A DNA stretch of 64,000 bases from AP-15 sp963772965 (GTDB lineage: Bacteria; Pseudomonadota; Alphaproteobacteria; ATCC43930; CGMCC-115725). The notes under the pieces are model-generated. The model was not told the origin of the DNA, did not search any database, and worked only from the letters and a program-made list of their open reading frames with translations. The stretch spans positions 1 through 64,000 of the forward strand of contig CAVYZU010000011.1 in the NCBI GenBank assembly GCA_963772965.1. Reading direction: 5' to 3'. Positions 1-9,430 of this stretch are shown here, one piece after another. Positions within the stretch are counted from its first letter, which is position 1, and the number at the start of each line of letters is the position of its first letter. The position numbers were made by a program, and so were the translations under genes.

Positions 1-838
1 GCGATCCAACACAGTGTAGCTTCAATCCCCAGACGTTGTTTGCTTCATACCTAACATCAGCGCAGATCGCGGCCATGAGCGCCGTGTATAATGGACCAGT
101 AACCAGTGGAGGAGTGTCGGTCGCGCCCGGGTACGAGTGGGGCAACAAACTCAGGAGTAGCCACGGCAATATCACCGTGGCAACCTTACGTGGCCGCACC
201 CCCCACCAGCCAATTCTACTTCGCGGGAACAGGGCTTCCACCTACTTTCAGCAGAATACTCCGGCAACCTACAACTCGCTGCTCGACTTCAACGTCAACA
301 CCAGTCCCGGTGCACTCGCCGCCTTTGCGATCATGCCGCCCAGTCCGAGCAGCGCCGAGCAAACGGTCGGATCAGCATTGAACGCGAACGACCCCGACCT
401 GACTGCGTTTAAGGGTCACGGCGGCAAGCTCGTTCAATATCATGGCTGGGCCGATCCGCTGGTCGCGTCGCTGAACTCGGTCAACCATTTCAATAGCGTC
501 GTGGCGTTCGAGCAGCAAAATGGTGCGACAAATCCCCTGGCAGCGACCCAGAGCTACTATCGCCTGTTTATCGCGGCCGGGATGGGGCACTGCAGCGGCG
601 GATCCCGGCTCAACTCCTTCGGGAACGTAACCTCAAACAGCGGCTCGGGCCCGGCGTCGAGCGATTTGTTTACAGCGCTGGAAACCTGGGTCGAACAAGG
701 CATAGCGCCGGCCCAGGTCATTGCCACCAACGCCCCCAGTGCCACGGTAGAACTCGGCCGCTCTGCCCCTACCCGCAGCATGCGACCTACACCGGAAGCG
801 GCAACACGAACGTCGCGGCAAACTTCGTCTGTCAATGA
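1..838 (+). pseudogene. Tannase/feruloyl esterase family hydrolase, 3' part, frame broken three times
   Basis: This is the C-terminal part of a tannase/feruloyl esterase family (alpha/beta hydrolase) protein, a secreted family that cleaves hydroxycinnamate or gallate esters. The frame is open from base 3, so the start lies outside the window. Seen directly: the VQYHGWADPLV segment around 430-465 (catalytic Asp region), GMGHCSGG around 580-600 (catalytic His region) and the family C-terminal motif RTRPLCPYPQ followed by NFVC. These motifs do not share one frame. The reading frame must shift near 140 (extra A), near 228 (one G lost from a G run) and near 731-736 (one C lost from a C run). The true stop is 836-838; reading on in the first frame gives an unrelated tail to 887. 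It is either a decayed gene or a sequence-quality problem. Confidence 0.8.
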
Positions 839-988
839 CGTGACAAGAAGGGGTGCGCGCTCCCTGGCGCGTACCCCGCTCCGCTGAATAAAGGCATCGT
901 CCTCGGTTGTCGCTAGACGCTTGTTGGAGGTGTGGTATCGGTCTCAGTATAAGGAAGACGCCGGCCCCCATCCTGTGATCGTTCGACA

Positions 989-2043
989 ATGGCAACGCTC
1001 GCATCGCACCCGGATCAGGCATCGATTTTCCCCACGCTGAGCGTCGGCGATATCGCGCCTGATTGCGTGCTCCGTGGCTTAGACGGTTCAGTCTTTAATC
1101 TCCGTGGCGATGCGATCGCCGGCAATCCGATCGTAATCGTCTTTTGTCCCAAATCCACGCCATCCGTGGTCGAGACGTTGGCGGGCTATTTCTCCCGGTT
1201 CCAAGTGATGAAGGCGGCCGGAGCGCGGATCTTCGCGATCACCCTTCAGCGAGCCGACTTGGCAGCCCAAAAACGTCCCTTTCCCGGTGGTATGCGACGC
1301 CTCGGGCGAGGTCTTTCGTGGCTTCACCATCGACGTTGGCGATCACGCGACAACGGTGGTGTTGCGACCGAACCATCACGTCGCCGCTATAATCAGATCA
1401 CCGCCAGCGGCCCATATAGCCCAAGCTCTTGCTGCTGTGGAGCGCATGGCGGATGAGCGCAAACCCATGCTAATGGGCCTGCGTCCGCAGTGCTGATGGT
1501 GCCGGAGGTGCTGACGCCGACGGAATGTCAGCGTCTCGTTGGCGTCTACGAAACACGGGGCAACGTCTTCATGCCGCCGGGTCCTGGTATCGACTATATT
1601 GGCAAAGACTACAAGATGCGTATCCCCGAACACGGGCGGCGCGACCGGATCGATCATTGGATCGTCGAGGAAGATAGCAAGGAGTTTATCCGCTCTCGCT
1701 AGAAACTCGGCTGTTCCCGGAAATCGCTAAAGCATTTCATTACAGTATTACTGCCTGGGAAAGGATGCGCATCGGCTGCTATCAAGGGGAGCGTGGCGGT
1801 AAGTTGCACGGCCACCGCGACAATGTTGAGCCAACCCCTCATCGCCGGTTCGCTATGTCGATGAATTTGAATGTCGATGAATTTAACGGCGGCGAGTTGC
1901 GGTTCCCCGAATTCGGTGATCAGCGGTACCGTCCGGGCAATGGCACCGCCTTTGTATTTTCCTCATCGCTGTTGCACGAGGCGCTTCACGTGACCACTGG
2001 CCGTCGCTTGGTGCTGCTCGCCTTCCTGTTCGGTGACCGCTAA
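989..2043 (+). pseudogene. Redoxin-like domain fused to 2OG-Fe(II) oxygenase, frame broken three times
   Basis: If joined across three single-base losses this encodes about 351 residues. An N-terminal AhpC/TSA-like redoxin domain (PDCVLRGLDG, then NPIVIVFCPKS) is followed by a 2OG-Fe(II) dioxygenase domain. The iron-binding HxD appears in HGHRDN near 1815, the distal His in LLHEALHV near 1973-1995, and the 2-oxoglutarate Arg in TGRRL. Breaks are inferred near 1271 (A run in QKNVPFP), near 1470 (G run before ASAVLMVPEVL) and near 1698 (a C before LETRLFPEI). Each repair restores continuous family-like sequence, so the gene was intact recently or is intact in reality. Which proline or lysine residue or small molecule it hydroxylates cannot be told. 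The redoxin domain lacks an obvious CxxC. Confidence 0.75.
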
Positions 2044-2118
2044 CCTACCAGCGCCGAAGCTGACCCATTCGGAGAGTATGCGTTGCATCGCTGCCCGCAG
2101 CGAGCGGTGGCTCTGACT

Positions 2119-2155
2119 GGGATTGCTTCGTCGCGCGAGGCTCCTCGCAATGACG
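2119..2155. repeat. REP-like element (CAATGACG family), partial
   Basis: This stretch carries ATTGCTTCGTCGC and then CTCCTCGCAATGACGG, the same words found at 15754-15842, 17909-18000 and 56389-56430. It is a short dispersed palindromic repeat between the broken dioxygenase gene and the convergent LigAB-type gene. No coding potential is seen. Confidence 0.7.
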
Positions 2156-2175
2156 GGAACCCGTTCGACAGAGAT

Positions 2176-3231
2176 CTACGAGCCGCGGCGTTGGCGCTCG
2201 ACCTGCATGTTGGCGAGGAACGGGACCAGCGGGTGGGCGCCCATTGCGACGATCGCCCGAGTGTCTAGGGCAGTCAAGGCGGCACGCTGCGCCTCGGTCA
2301 GCTGGAAGCGGTCGGCATAGGCCTCGGCATCGGTGAGAAAAGCGGCGCGGCTCGCTTCGTCATGCGCGAGTTCTTGCAACGCCACGGTCAATTCGACCAA
2401 TTCGGGCTTGATCGACGGGTAATGCGGTGCGGGTGCGGTCTCAGGTGGGCTCGACCAGCCGAGGGAGGCGTAATTGTGATGCCAGCTCGGCTCGAACGAG
2501 ACAAGATCGGGCTTACGCTCGCCGAGCATGCCTGCGGCACACGCCCAACAGCGCAATTCGATATTGCCTGATGCGTCGAGCTCGGCCGCGTCGTAGCCGA
2601 TTAGCGATTTGAGGTTGCCCGCGGCGAGCCTTTCCAACGCCTGTTTGTCCCAGGCGAGGTCGGGCTCGGCATAGCGGTCGGTGCCGGGGTAATGCGACAT
2701 GCCGCCGCTCGCCAATACCGCGGTTTTCAGGCCCATCCCTGTGACGATCCGTGCCAACGCCTGGCCAAACGCATAGCACCGCTCCATCGAGGGCTGCGGC
2801 GGCAGATACGCGTTGACGTAGATCGGCAACACCGCATCGACGACGTCGAGATGCGTCAGCGGGATGCCGAGCGCGTAGTCGATCTTGGCGACGCTGGTGA
2901 AGGCGGGGTCGAAACCTTGGGTGTACATCTGGCGCACGATCTCAAAGCCGATCTCGCCCGGCACTCGCCAGTGAAACCGCCGCCCGGCAAAAGAGCCCGT
3001 TGCCTCGTCTCCGACATGGATCGTGAAGGGCGGCGCCGCAGTGTGGAAAAACTGCTCTGCATGGTCGTTGGCAAAGATGATCCACAGATCGGGTTTCAGT
3101 GCCTTGAGCTTGGCGCCAATCGCGGCTGCCGCCGCTTTGACGCGCTCGACCGTGCCGCGGTCTTCGGTCTCCGGCAATGTGAAGAATTGCGGGGCATGAG
3201 GCAGCATCGCCCCGCCGATCACGTTCGACAT
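2176..3231 (-). CDS. Class III extradiol ring-cleavage dioxygenase, LigB-LigA fusion type
   Basis: A 351-residue protein with an N-terminal LigB-type catalytic domain (MLPHAPQFF near residue 10, NDHAEQFF near 80, GGMSHYPG near 190). The C-terminal 70 residues resemble the LigA alpha subunit of protocatechuate 4,5-dioxygenase (LTEAQRAAL, ending MGAHPLVPFL). Family members open aromatic catechol or gallate rings next to the hydroxyl pair using non-haem Fe(II). Fusion of the B and A domains is known in gallate dioxygenases, but this protein is shorter. The start at 3231 (MSNVIGG) is preferred to one 23 codons upstream because the longer version would overlap the divergent gene at 3269. The substrate is not determinable. 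It lies beside a tannase remnant, and tannase releases gallate, so a gallate-type substrate is a weak inference. Confidence 0.82.
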   Translation of the reverse strand: MSNVIGGAMLPHAPQFFTLPETEDRGTVERVKAAAAAIGAKLKALKPDLWIIFANDHAEQFFHTAAPPFTIHVGDEATGSFAGRRFHWRVPGEIGFEIVRQMYTQGFDPAFTSVAKIDYALGIPLTHLDVVDAVLPIYVNAYLPPQPSMERCYAFGQALARIVTGMGLKTAVLASGGMSHYPGTDRYAEPDLAWDKQALERLAAGNLKSLIGYDAAELDASGNIELRCWACAAGMLGERKPDLVSFEPSWHHNYASLGWSSPPETAPAPHYPSIKPELVELTVALQELAHDEASRAAFLTDAEAYADRFQLTEAQRAALTALDTRAIVAMGAHPLVPFLANMQVERQRRGS

Positions 3232-3268
3232 CACCACTCTTTCTCCCGATCGAACATCGGCCGATACT

Positions 3269-4780
3269 ATGGCAGCTGATGTCACGCTCACGAGCGCCAA
3301 AATGCCTGCCGAGGAAACGTCCCAGATACCGCCGGCCGCCGACCACCCGCATGATGACCGGGTCAGCGCGGATCACCCCGCAACGCCATCGACCGCCTCA
3401 TCCGCCGACGCCGCACCGGGCGGCGAACATTCTGGCGCCGAGCACTCTGCCGCCGGTCCGGCATCACCTGCAAACGGAACGGGCGAGAGCATGTCGGGCG
3501 AAGGTGCGCTGGGCGGCGAGACTCATCGTCGGCGGCGGCGCGGCCGACGCCGCCCGCCACGCGAGGTCCCCACATTCCAGCCCTCTGCCGCCGCAGATGC
3601 GCCAGCGCGGGACGCGACAGCAAATAGCACCGCCCCGGTTACCGATCCGCCCGGCGAGGACGCGGCGAGCGGCTATGCAGCCAGCGGCGATCTGGCACCG
3701 GTTTTCAACGCTGATGCGGCTGCGGAAGGCAGTACGTCAGCGCCGGGGGCAGCGCCACGTGAAGGAGCGCCACGTCAAGGTATGCCTGGCGATCGGCCGC
3801 CTCGCCGCAGGCGTCGACGGCGCCGCCCGCCCCCCGGAGCTGTCGGAGCGACTGAGGCGCCAGGCACACTGGGCTCGGCATTGCCGCCGGTCGATGCCTC
3901 GGCAGGAGCGGACGGCGATGGCGGGATTGCAGCGCCGGAACAGCTCGGTTCAGACGGCGGTGCCGGTGCGGAAGCGGCTTCGCAGCGACCCTTTTATCTG
4001 CGGCGGCCGGTGCGCGGCCGTCGCCAGCTTCCTCGCCCGCCCGGCCTGCAAACGGGTTTGGTTGCGACCCCACCAGGGGCGGTGGAGACCCAACCGGGCG
4101 ACACCGTCGGGGGAGCCGCCGCCGGCGCGCCGCGCGCCGAGGGCGAGTTTCCTCGTCGCCGGCGCCATCGGCATCCGCCGCCGCGAACCGGCGAAGCCGC
4201 GCCCGCCGGCGAGGGACAATCAGTCGAAGGCGCGCCGCGGTACGCCGAGCGGCAGCCCCGACACGGCGGACCCCGCGGCCGGCCCCCCGGCGAGGGCAGG
4301 GCGTACGATCCGCAAACGCAGCGCGCCGGAGAAGCACCACACGGCGGCGGACCCGGCCGCGAAACGCGCGCCGGTGAGGCTGGCGGGAGGCGTCGCGACG
4401 GCGACGACCGCGGTGGGCGCAGCCGCGGACCGGGCGGACGCGATGGACAGCGCGACCGAGGACGTGACCAGGCGCCGCGGCGGATCGAACAGAAGCTCTA
4501 CACGCTCGAGTCGATGGTTGACCGCGGCTTTGAGGATGTGCCCGACGAAGCCGAGGACAGCGGTAGCCGCCGCGTCCATTGGACGATCGTCAAGCGCACG
4601 GTCGCCGACCAGAAAAGCGGGAAGGCGATGTCCGCGACCTATGTCTTGCAGCGCGAGGGCGGCGAAACCGAGTTTCCCAATCTGGGCGCCGCCCGTGCCG
4701 CCGCGAATAAGACCATCGTCCACCCCGAAAGGCTGACGATGTCAAAAGCCGAGCACGCCGCCGCCAAGAACAGCAAGTGA
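3269..4780 (+). CDS. Arg/Pro/Ala-rich low-complexity protein with conserved C-terminal region
   Basis: 503 residues, family not recognised. Residues 1-400 are low complexity, rich in Ala, Pro, Gly and Arg, with at least four basic patches (RRRRRGRRRPP, RRRRRRRRPPP, RRPVRGRRQLPRPP, RRRRHRHPPP). The last 100 residues look folded: RIEQKLYTLESMVDRGFEDVPDE, then VHWTIVKRTVADQKSG and MSATYVLQREGGETEFPNLG. A long disordered basic arm before a small domain is typical of RNA- or DNA-binding proteins, but that is inference only. It is divergent from the LigAB gene, with starts 37 bases apart. A second long frame (3279-4736) through the same DNA is a high-GC shadow. The conserved C-terminus and downstream stop support this frame. 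Confidence 0.65.
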   Translation: MAADVTLTSAKMPAEETSQIPPAADHPHDDRVSADHPATPSTASSADAAPGGEHSGAEHSAAGPASPANGTGESMSGEGALGGETHRRRRRGRRRPPREVPTFQPSAAADAPARDATANSTAPVTDPPGEDAASGYAASGDLAPVFNADAAAEGSTSAPGAAPREGAPRQGMPGDRPPRRRRRRRRPPPGAVGATEAPGTLGSALPPVDASAGADGDGGIAAPEQLGSDGGAGAEAASQRPFYLRRPVRGRRQLPRPPGLQTGLVATPPGAVETQPGDTVGGAAAGAPRAEGEFPRRRRHRHPPPRTGEAAPAGEGQSVEGAPRYAERQPRHGGPRGRPPGEGRAYDPQTQRAGEAPHGGGPGRETRAGEAGGRRRDGDDRGGRSRGPGGRDGQRDRGRDQAPRRIEQKLYTLESMVDRGFEDVPDEAEDSGSRRVHWTIVKRTVADQKSGKAMSATYVLQREGGETEFPNLGAARAAANKTIVHPERLTMSKAEHAAAKNSK

Positions 4781-4831
4781 GTAAAGCTAAGCGGTCAGCC
4801 CGAGTGCTTTCCTTGGCTGTGCCCGCGACCC

Positions 4832-5233
4832 TTATTCGCCGCGGCGCTCTTTCGCGAGCTTGTGATAGCGCTCGGGGTTGGCGATTTCGGCGATCGCCCC
4901 GTCGGGCGAGCGGAATTTGACGGTGCCGGCATCGCGTTTGGACAGGATCACGCCGCCGGCCGCTTCGATCTTGTTGAGGATGTCCTCGCGGTCCTCGACT
5001 GCGATGCCGAAATGGTGGATCGCCTGACCGGCGCCGACCAGCTTTGCTTCTTCGTCGTCTTCGCTGTCATAAACCATCAGCGCCAGATCGACATAGCCAT
5101 CGGTCAAATGACGTGAGATGTGGCCGCGCGAGCGCCCGGTGCCGACTTGCCGAAAACCAAACACGGTCTCGTAAAAATGAGTCGCCTTGTCGAGGTCGGC
5201 CACCTTCAGGGCGATATGATTGATCTTAGCCAT
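4832..5233 (-). CDS. VOC family (glyoxalase/dioxygenase fold) protein
   Basis: 134 residues with the single-module VOC pattern: MAKINHIALKVADLDKATHFY at the start, HHFGIAVEDREDI in the middle and KFRSPDGAIAEIANPERYH at the end. These hold the usual metal-ligand His and Glu positions. VOC proteins catalyse glyoxalase, epimerase or extradiol reactions, or bind antibiotics; the substrate here is unknown. The start at 5233 is chosen because AGGAG lies about seven bases upstream. It is the last gene of a minus-strand operon, 10 bases after the binding-protein gene, so it may act on the compound that protein captures. Confidence 0.8.
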   Translation of the reverse strand: MAKINHIALKVADLDKATHFYETVFGFRQVGTGRSRGHISRHLTDGYVDLALMVYDSEDDEEAKLVGAGQAIHHFGIAVEDREDILNKIEAAGGVILSKRDAGTVKFRSPDGAIAEIANPERYHKLAKERRGE

Positions 5234-5243
5234 TTGCGCTCTC

Positions 5244-6513
5244 CTATTCGCCGGCACCGCCATTGTACGGAGCGATTACCGTCCCCGTCTTGTATTCGGG
5301 CGGTTCCAGGATCGGTTCGATCTTTGTGTCCTTGAATTGATCGAGGCTGTTGCTCTTGATCCCTTGCCATTGGATTTCGAGCACGCGGGGCTTCGACCAT
5401 TCGCCGTCCTGGCCGAAAGTGATGTCGCCGACGATCGTCTTGAACGGATGGCTGTGGATGTAATCGGCGAGTTTGTCTTGGTCGAGGCTCTTTGTCGCTT
5501 CGACCGCATCTCCAAGTACTTGCAGATTGGCATAAGCAAAGGGCGGCAAATACCAGCCGAGGGGATCGACCTTGGCGACCGGCGCTTTGGCTTGATATTG
5601 CTTGAGGAAATCAAGAATGCCCGGGAACTGCATCGTCGGCGCGGGTATCCACCAGTCATAATCGACGACACCGTTGAGTTTGGGTCCGAACTGCTCCTTT
5701 ACCGAGGTGTATTGCAGTCCGACCATGCCGCCGCCAAAAAACCGGGTCTTGAGCCCGGATTCGGTCGCGGCGCGCAGCATGCCGACCGATCCCGGCGGGT
5801 AGGAAGCGACAAAGACCATGTCCGGGTTGGTGGCCTGAATAGCATGGACGATCGGGGTGAAATCGGGAGTGCCCGGCGGATACGTCTTGTCGTAGACGAT
5901 CTGGATCCCGTTCTGCTTGGCCAGATCGCGCACCCCCTCCGACGCGTTCTTTGGAAACTCGGCGTCTTCGGCGAGCAGGGCCAGTGTCTTCGGTTTCGGG
6001 TCGGCGGCCAACGCCACCTTAAAGAACGGTTCCGAGAAGGCGTGCTTGGGATCGGGGCCGGCCGGCAGCATCGAGAAGTATTTCGGGTAATGGAACTCGC
6101 TGTTAACCGCTAGCCCAAACAATCCGAGGAACAGCCGGTTATGCGAAATCGCAATCGGCATCGCCGGTGCGATCAAGTTGGTGCCGTAACCCGAGACGAT
6201 CAGGTCGACTTTGTCGACATCGAGCAATTTGGTGTAGATCCCCGGCACGGTCGCCGGGTTGCTTTGATCGTCGTAGTAGACGAGCTTGACCGGACGGCCG
6301 AGCAGCCCGCCCTTGGCGTTGATCGTGTCCTGCCAGATCTGCATCGCAAGCAGCGCCGACTTCCCGGCAGCAGCGATCCCGCCGGTCAGCGCCATGCCAA
6401 AGCCGATCGTGATCGGCTCCGCCGCCCGCGCCGCAACCGGGGCCAGCGAGCATACGATGCAGACTGCAGCCACCGACAACCAGCGGCGCCATCCGCAGAA
6501 TCTTACGGTTCAT
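5244..6513 (-). CDS. ABC transporter periplasmic substrate-binding protein, branched-chain amino acid type (5' frameshift suspected)
   Basis: A type I periplasmic-binding-fold protein of the Leu/Ile/Val (Peripla_BP_6) group, about 415 residues. The mature part begins at AEPITIGFGMALTGG, followed by GGLLGRPVKLVYYDDQS and the second-lobe segment PDMVFVASYPPGSVGMLRA. It would capture an amide, amino acid or aromatic acid for an ABC importer, but no permease or ATPase genes are adjacent. An ATG at 6513 has a strong GGGAGGA ribosome site. Its frame matches the signal peptide only if one base near 6490 is removed, giving MNRKILRWRRWLSVAAV. Otherwise the only in-frame start is a TTG at 6479 with no clear ribosome site. 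Operon order is MBL hydrolase, this gene, VOC protein. Confidence 0.82.
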
Positions 6514-6526
6514 TACCCGTTCCTCC

Positions 6527-7601
6527 CTAAACCGATCGTCCGCCCCGTTTTTTTATACCCGTCTCGTGGAGTTTGATGAAACGATCGACGCCGTCCGCCC
6601 CCGGCACGCGGTCGAGCGCGCCCCGACCTTCGAGATAATGCAGATGCGCCAGCGCCTCGCCAAGCGCGAACGCCACCTGATGCTGATCCAGCGGCCGGCG
6701 AAACAGCACCGGCAGCAAATCGACCGCGCTGCGGGGCCGGTCGAGGGCGGCGACCAGCTCCTCGCAGCGCGCCTGATGATGCGTCGCGAGCTCGTCGATA
6801 CGCGTATGCAATCCAAAAAACGGCAAATTATGCGACGGCAACACTAGCGTTTCGGACGGCACGCCCGCACGCAGCTTGGCGAGCGACGCGAGATATTGCG
6901 CTAACGGGTCGCCGGCCGGCTCGTGCGCCTGGACGCTGACATTTGGCGAGATCCTGGGCAATACCTGGTCGCTGGAAATCAGCACGCCCGAACTCGGCGC
7001 AATAAAGCATCGCGAGCTCCGGGGCATGCCCCTCGCCGACGATGACCCGCCACTCGCGATCGCCAATCTCGATCGACATGCCATCGGCGATACGGCGAAA
7101 CGCCGGCGGCACGGTCGGTACGCCGCGGCGGTAGCTCTTTTCGCGGTCTCCAAATGATTCACTCGACGCGGCATCGAGCCCGGCGCGGCGAGCGAAGTCG
7201 CGGCGCAGCGGGCCGAAATCGTCGCTGCCGCGGCTCATCACGCGGGCATAGAGGCATTCCTTTTCGGTGATCCACAGCGGCGCGCGCCAGCGCTCGGTCA
7301 GCCATCCGGCGAGGCCGATATGGTCGGGGTGAAAATGGGTGACGATAATCCGCGTAACCGGGCGATCGTCGAAATGCTGCGCAAAGATCTGCTCCCAGGC
7401 GGCCTGAGTTTCCGGCATCGCATAGCCAGCGTCGACGATGGTCCAACCCGGTCCGTCTTCGAGCAGCCACAGATTGATATGGTCGAGCGCAAAGGGCAGC
7501 GGCATCCGCAGCCACCACACCCCCGGGGCGACCGGCAGGGTCTCGCCCCGACCCGGTGGCGCTGCAGCCGGAAATCGCAAAGTCTCAAAACTTCCATCCA
7601 T
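6527..7601 (-). CDS. MBL-fold metallo-hydrolase (internal frameshift)
   Basis: About 357 residues if repaired. The N-terminal metallo-beta-lactamase domain carries the zinc motif THFHPDHIGL at roughly residue 88 and GEGHAPE further on. The remainder (VLISSDQVLPRISPNVSV, then TLVLPSHNLPFFGLHTRI, then a helical C-terminal region) lies in the next frame. The switch occurs at 6990-6995, where the plus strand reads GAACTC. Removing one base there rejoins the two parts. The family includes glyoxalase II-like thioesterases and lactonases; the specific reaction is not known. It is first in a minus-strand operon and ends 13 bases before the binding-protein start. Confidence 0.8.
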
Positions 7602-7733
7602 GATCGCTCTTGTTCCCGTGCCGCGAATTGACCGGCAAGTTAGGACGGTGCATTAGTGCCGGGCAAGTAACACGCCCGCCGGCCAGGCCTGCCTTGCCGG
7701 TAGGGGCCCGAGCCGCAACACGAGGAAAGCAGT

Positions 7734-9317
7734 ATGCGTGACTTCAACATCCCGGGCCGGTCGGCGGCGATGGCGGCCCACGGGATGGCGGCGACCTCGC
7801 AGCCAATGGCGACGGTTGCCGCGCTCGACGTGTTGCGGGGCGGAGGCAATGCTGCCGACGCCGCGATCGCGGCGGTGGCGATGCAGTGCGTCGTCGAGCC
7901 ACAAAGCACCGGGATCGGCGGCGATTGCTTTATGCTGTATTCGCGGGGCGGAAGCGTTCCAGTCGCACTAAACGGCTCGGGGCGCGCGCCGGGCAAGGCG
8001 ACGGTCGAATGGTATGTCGAACACGGTATCCGTGACATCGAGGTGCAGACCCCGCATGCCGTGACAATCCCCGGCGCGGTCGATGCGTGGTGCGCGATCA
8101 ACCGCGAATACGGCTCGCGGCCGCTTGCGGAATTGCTGGAGCCGGCGGCGCGGGCCGCAGAAGACGGTTATGTCGTGAACCAGCGCGTCGCCTATGACTG
8201 GTATCGCAACCAGGCGAAACTGCGCGATCCGGTCACCGCGGCGCTGTTTCTGCCGGGCGGCAAACCGCCGGTTGCCGGCGACAAGATGCGCAACCCACCG
8301 CTCGCCGCTACCTTGCGCCGCATCGGCCGCGAGGGCCGCGCCGGGTTCTATGAAGGGCCGGTCATGCGCGACATCCTCGGGCGGCTCAAAGCGCTCGGCG
8401 GATTGCACGAGGCCGAGGATTTCGACACCCAGCGCGCCGAATGGGTCGAGCCGATCCATGCTGCTTATCGCGGCTATCAGGTCTACGAGTGCCCACCAAA
8501 TGGGCAGGGTTTGGCCGCGTTGATGATCCTGCGCCAACTCGAAGGGTTCGCACTCGGCGACGATTCATTGAGCGAAGCCGACCGGCTGCATCTTCTCGCC
8601 GAGGCGACAAAATCGGCCTATCGGGTGCGCGACGGGAAATTCGCCGACCCGGCGCAGGCAGATGTCGATGTCGCCGGCTTCTTGTCGGACGAGTGGGCCG
8701 AGCGAGCGCGCCGATCAATCAACCTCGACCGGGTATTACCGGGCAATCAGTGGCATGGCGGCACGTTGCACCCGGACACGGTCTACCTCTGCACGGTCGA
8801 TCGCGACGGCAATGCGTGTTCGTTTATCAATTCGCTGTTCTCGTCATTCGGCAGCGGCATTGTGGCGCCGGAAAGCGGTGTGTTGCTGCAAAATCGCGGC
8901 AGCGGGTTCCGTACAATCCCTGGCCACCCCAACGCGATCGCTCCCCGCAAGCGGCCGTTCCATACGATTATCCCGGCGATGCTGGTCGAGAATGGGCGCG
9001 CGGTCATGCCGTTCGGCATTATGGGCGGCCAATACCAAGCAGTCGGGCACGCGCATTTCGTGCATCGGATGATCGATCGCGGCTTCGACCCGCAGCAGGC
9101 GGCCGAAGCCCCGCGCATCTTCGCCTTTCGCGGCAAATTGCAGGTCGAGCGCGCTCTGCCCGAGCCGCTAGTCGCCGATCTCGGGCGACGCGGGCACGAG
9201 ATCGATACCCGTAATGTGCCGATCGGCGGATGCCAGGCGATCTGGATCGACCATCAGCGCGGCGTGTTGATCGGCGGCTCGGACCCGCGCAAAGACGGGC
9301 TTGCGCTCGGTTATTAA
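7734..9317 (+). CDS. ggt: Gamma-glutamyltransferase family protein
   Basis: 527 residues, full length for the Ntn-hydrolase gamma-glutamyltransferase family, which hydrolyses glutathione and other gamma-glutamyl compounds or transfers the glutamyl group. The family start AAMAAHGMAATSQPMAT and LRGGGNAADAAIA are present. The autocleavage nucleophile is predicted as Thr349 in HPDTVYLCTVDRDGN, followed by the small-subunit segment FGIMGGQYQAVGH. No signal peptide is evident, so the protein is probably cytoplasmic, as in the YwrD-like branch. It begins a plus-strand run with ureD starting 114 bases after its stop. With ureD and gltS next door, it fits a role in recovering glutamate and nitrogen. 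Confidence 0.88.
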   Translation: MRDFNIPGRSAAMAAHGMAATSQPMATVAALDVLRGGGNAADAAIAAVAMQCVVEPQSTGIGGDCFMLYSRGGSVPVALNGSGRAPGKATVEWYVEHGIRDIEVQTPHAVTIPGAVDAWCAINREYGSRPLAELLEPAARAAEDGYVVNQRVAYDWYRNQAKLRDPVTAALFLPGGKPPVAGDKMRNPPLAATLRRIGREGRAGFYEGPVMRDILGRLKALGGLHEAEDFDTQRAEWVEPIHAAYRGYQVYECPPNGQGLAALMILRQLEGFALGDDSLSEADRLHLLAEATKSAYRVRDGKFADPAQADVDVAGFLSDEWAERARRSINLDRVLPGNQWHGGTLHPDTVYLCTVDRDGNACSFINSLFSSFGSGIVAPESGVLLQNRGSGFRTIPGHPNAIAPRKRPFHTIIPAMLVENGRAVMPFGIMGGQYQAVGHAHFVHRMIDRGFDPQQAAEAPRIFAFRGKLQVERALPEPLVADLGRRGHEIDTRNVPIGGCQAIWIDHQRGVLIGGSDPRKDGLALGY

Positions 9318-9430
9318 CGGCGGCCGATCGCCCCACCGAGGGCGGCATCGACCCAGTATCACGACACCAACACGCCGGCGGCTCGGAAAGCGCGGTAGAT
9401 CGGCGGCCGCAGGCAGGCGCACCATCGCCA

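Noticed and set aside
3279..4736. Long open frame overlapping the Arg/Pro-rich gene
   Set aside because: It is the +1 shadow of a low-complexity GC-rich gene; its product is unstructured Arg/Pro/Ala with no conserved end, while the other frame has a folded C-terminal region.
5220..6113. Plus-strand open frame antisense to the binding-protein gene
   Set aside because: It is the complementary shadow of a well-supported periplasmic binding protein; its own translation shows no family features.
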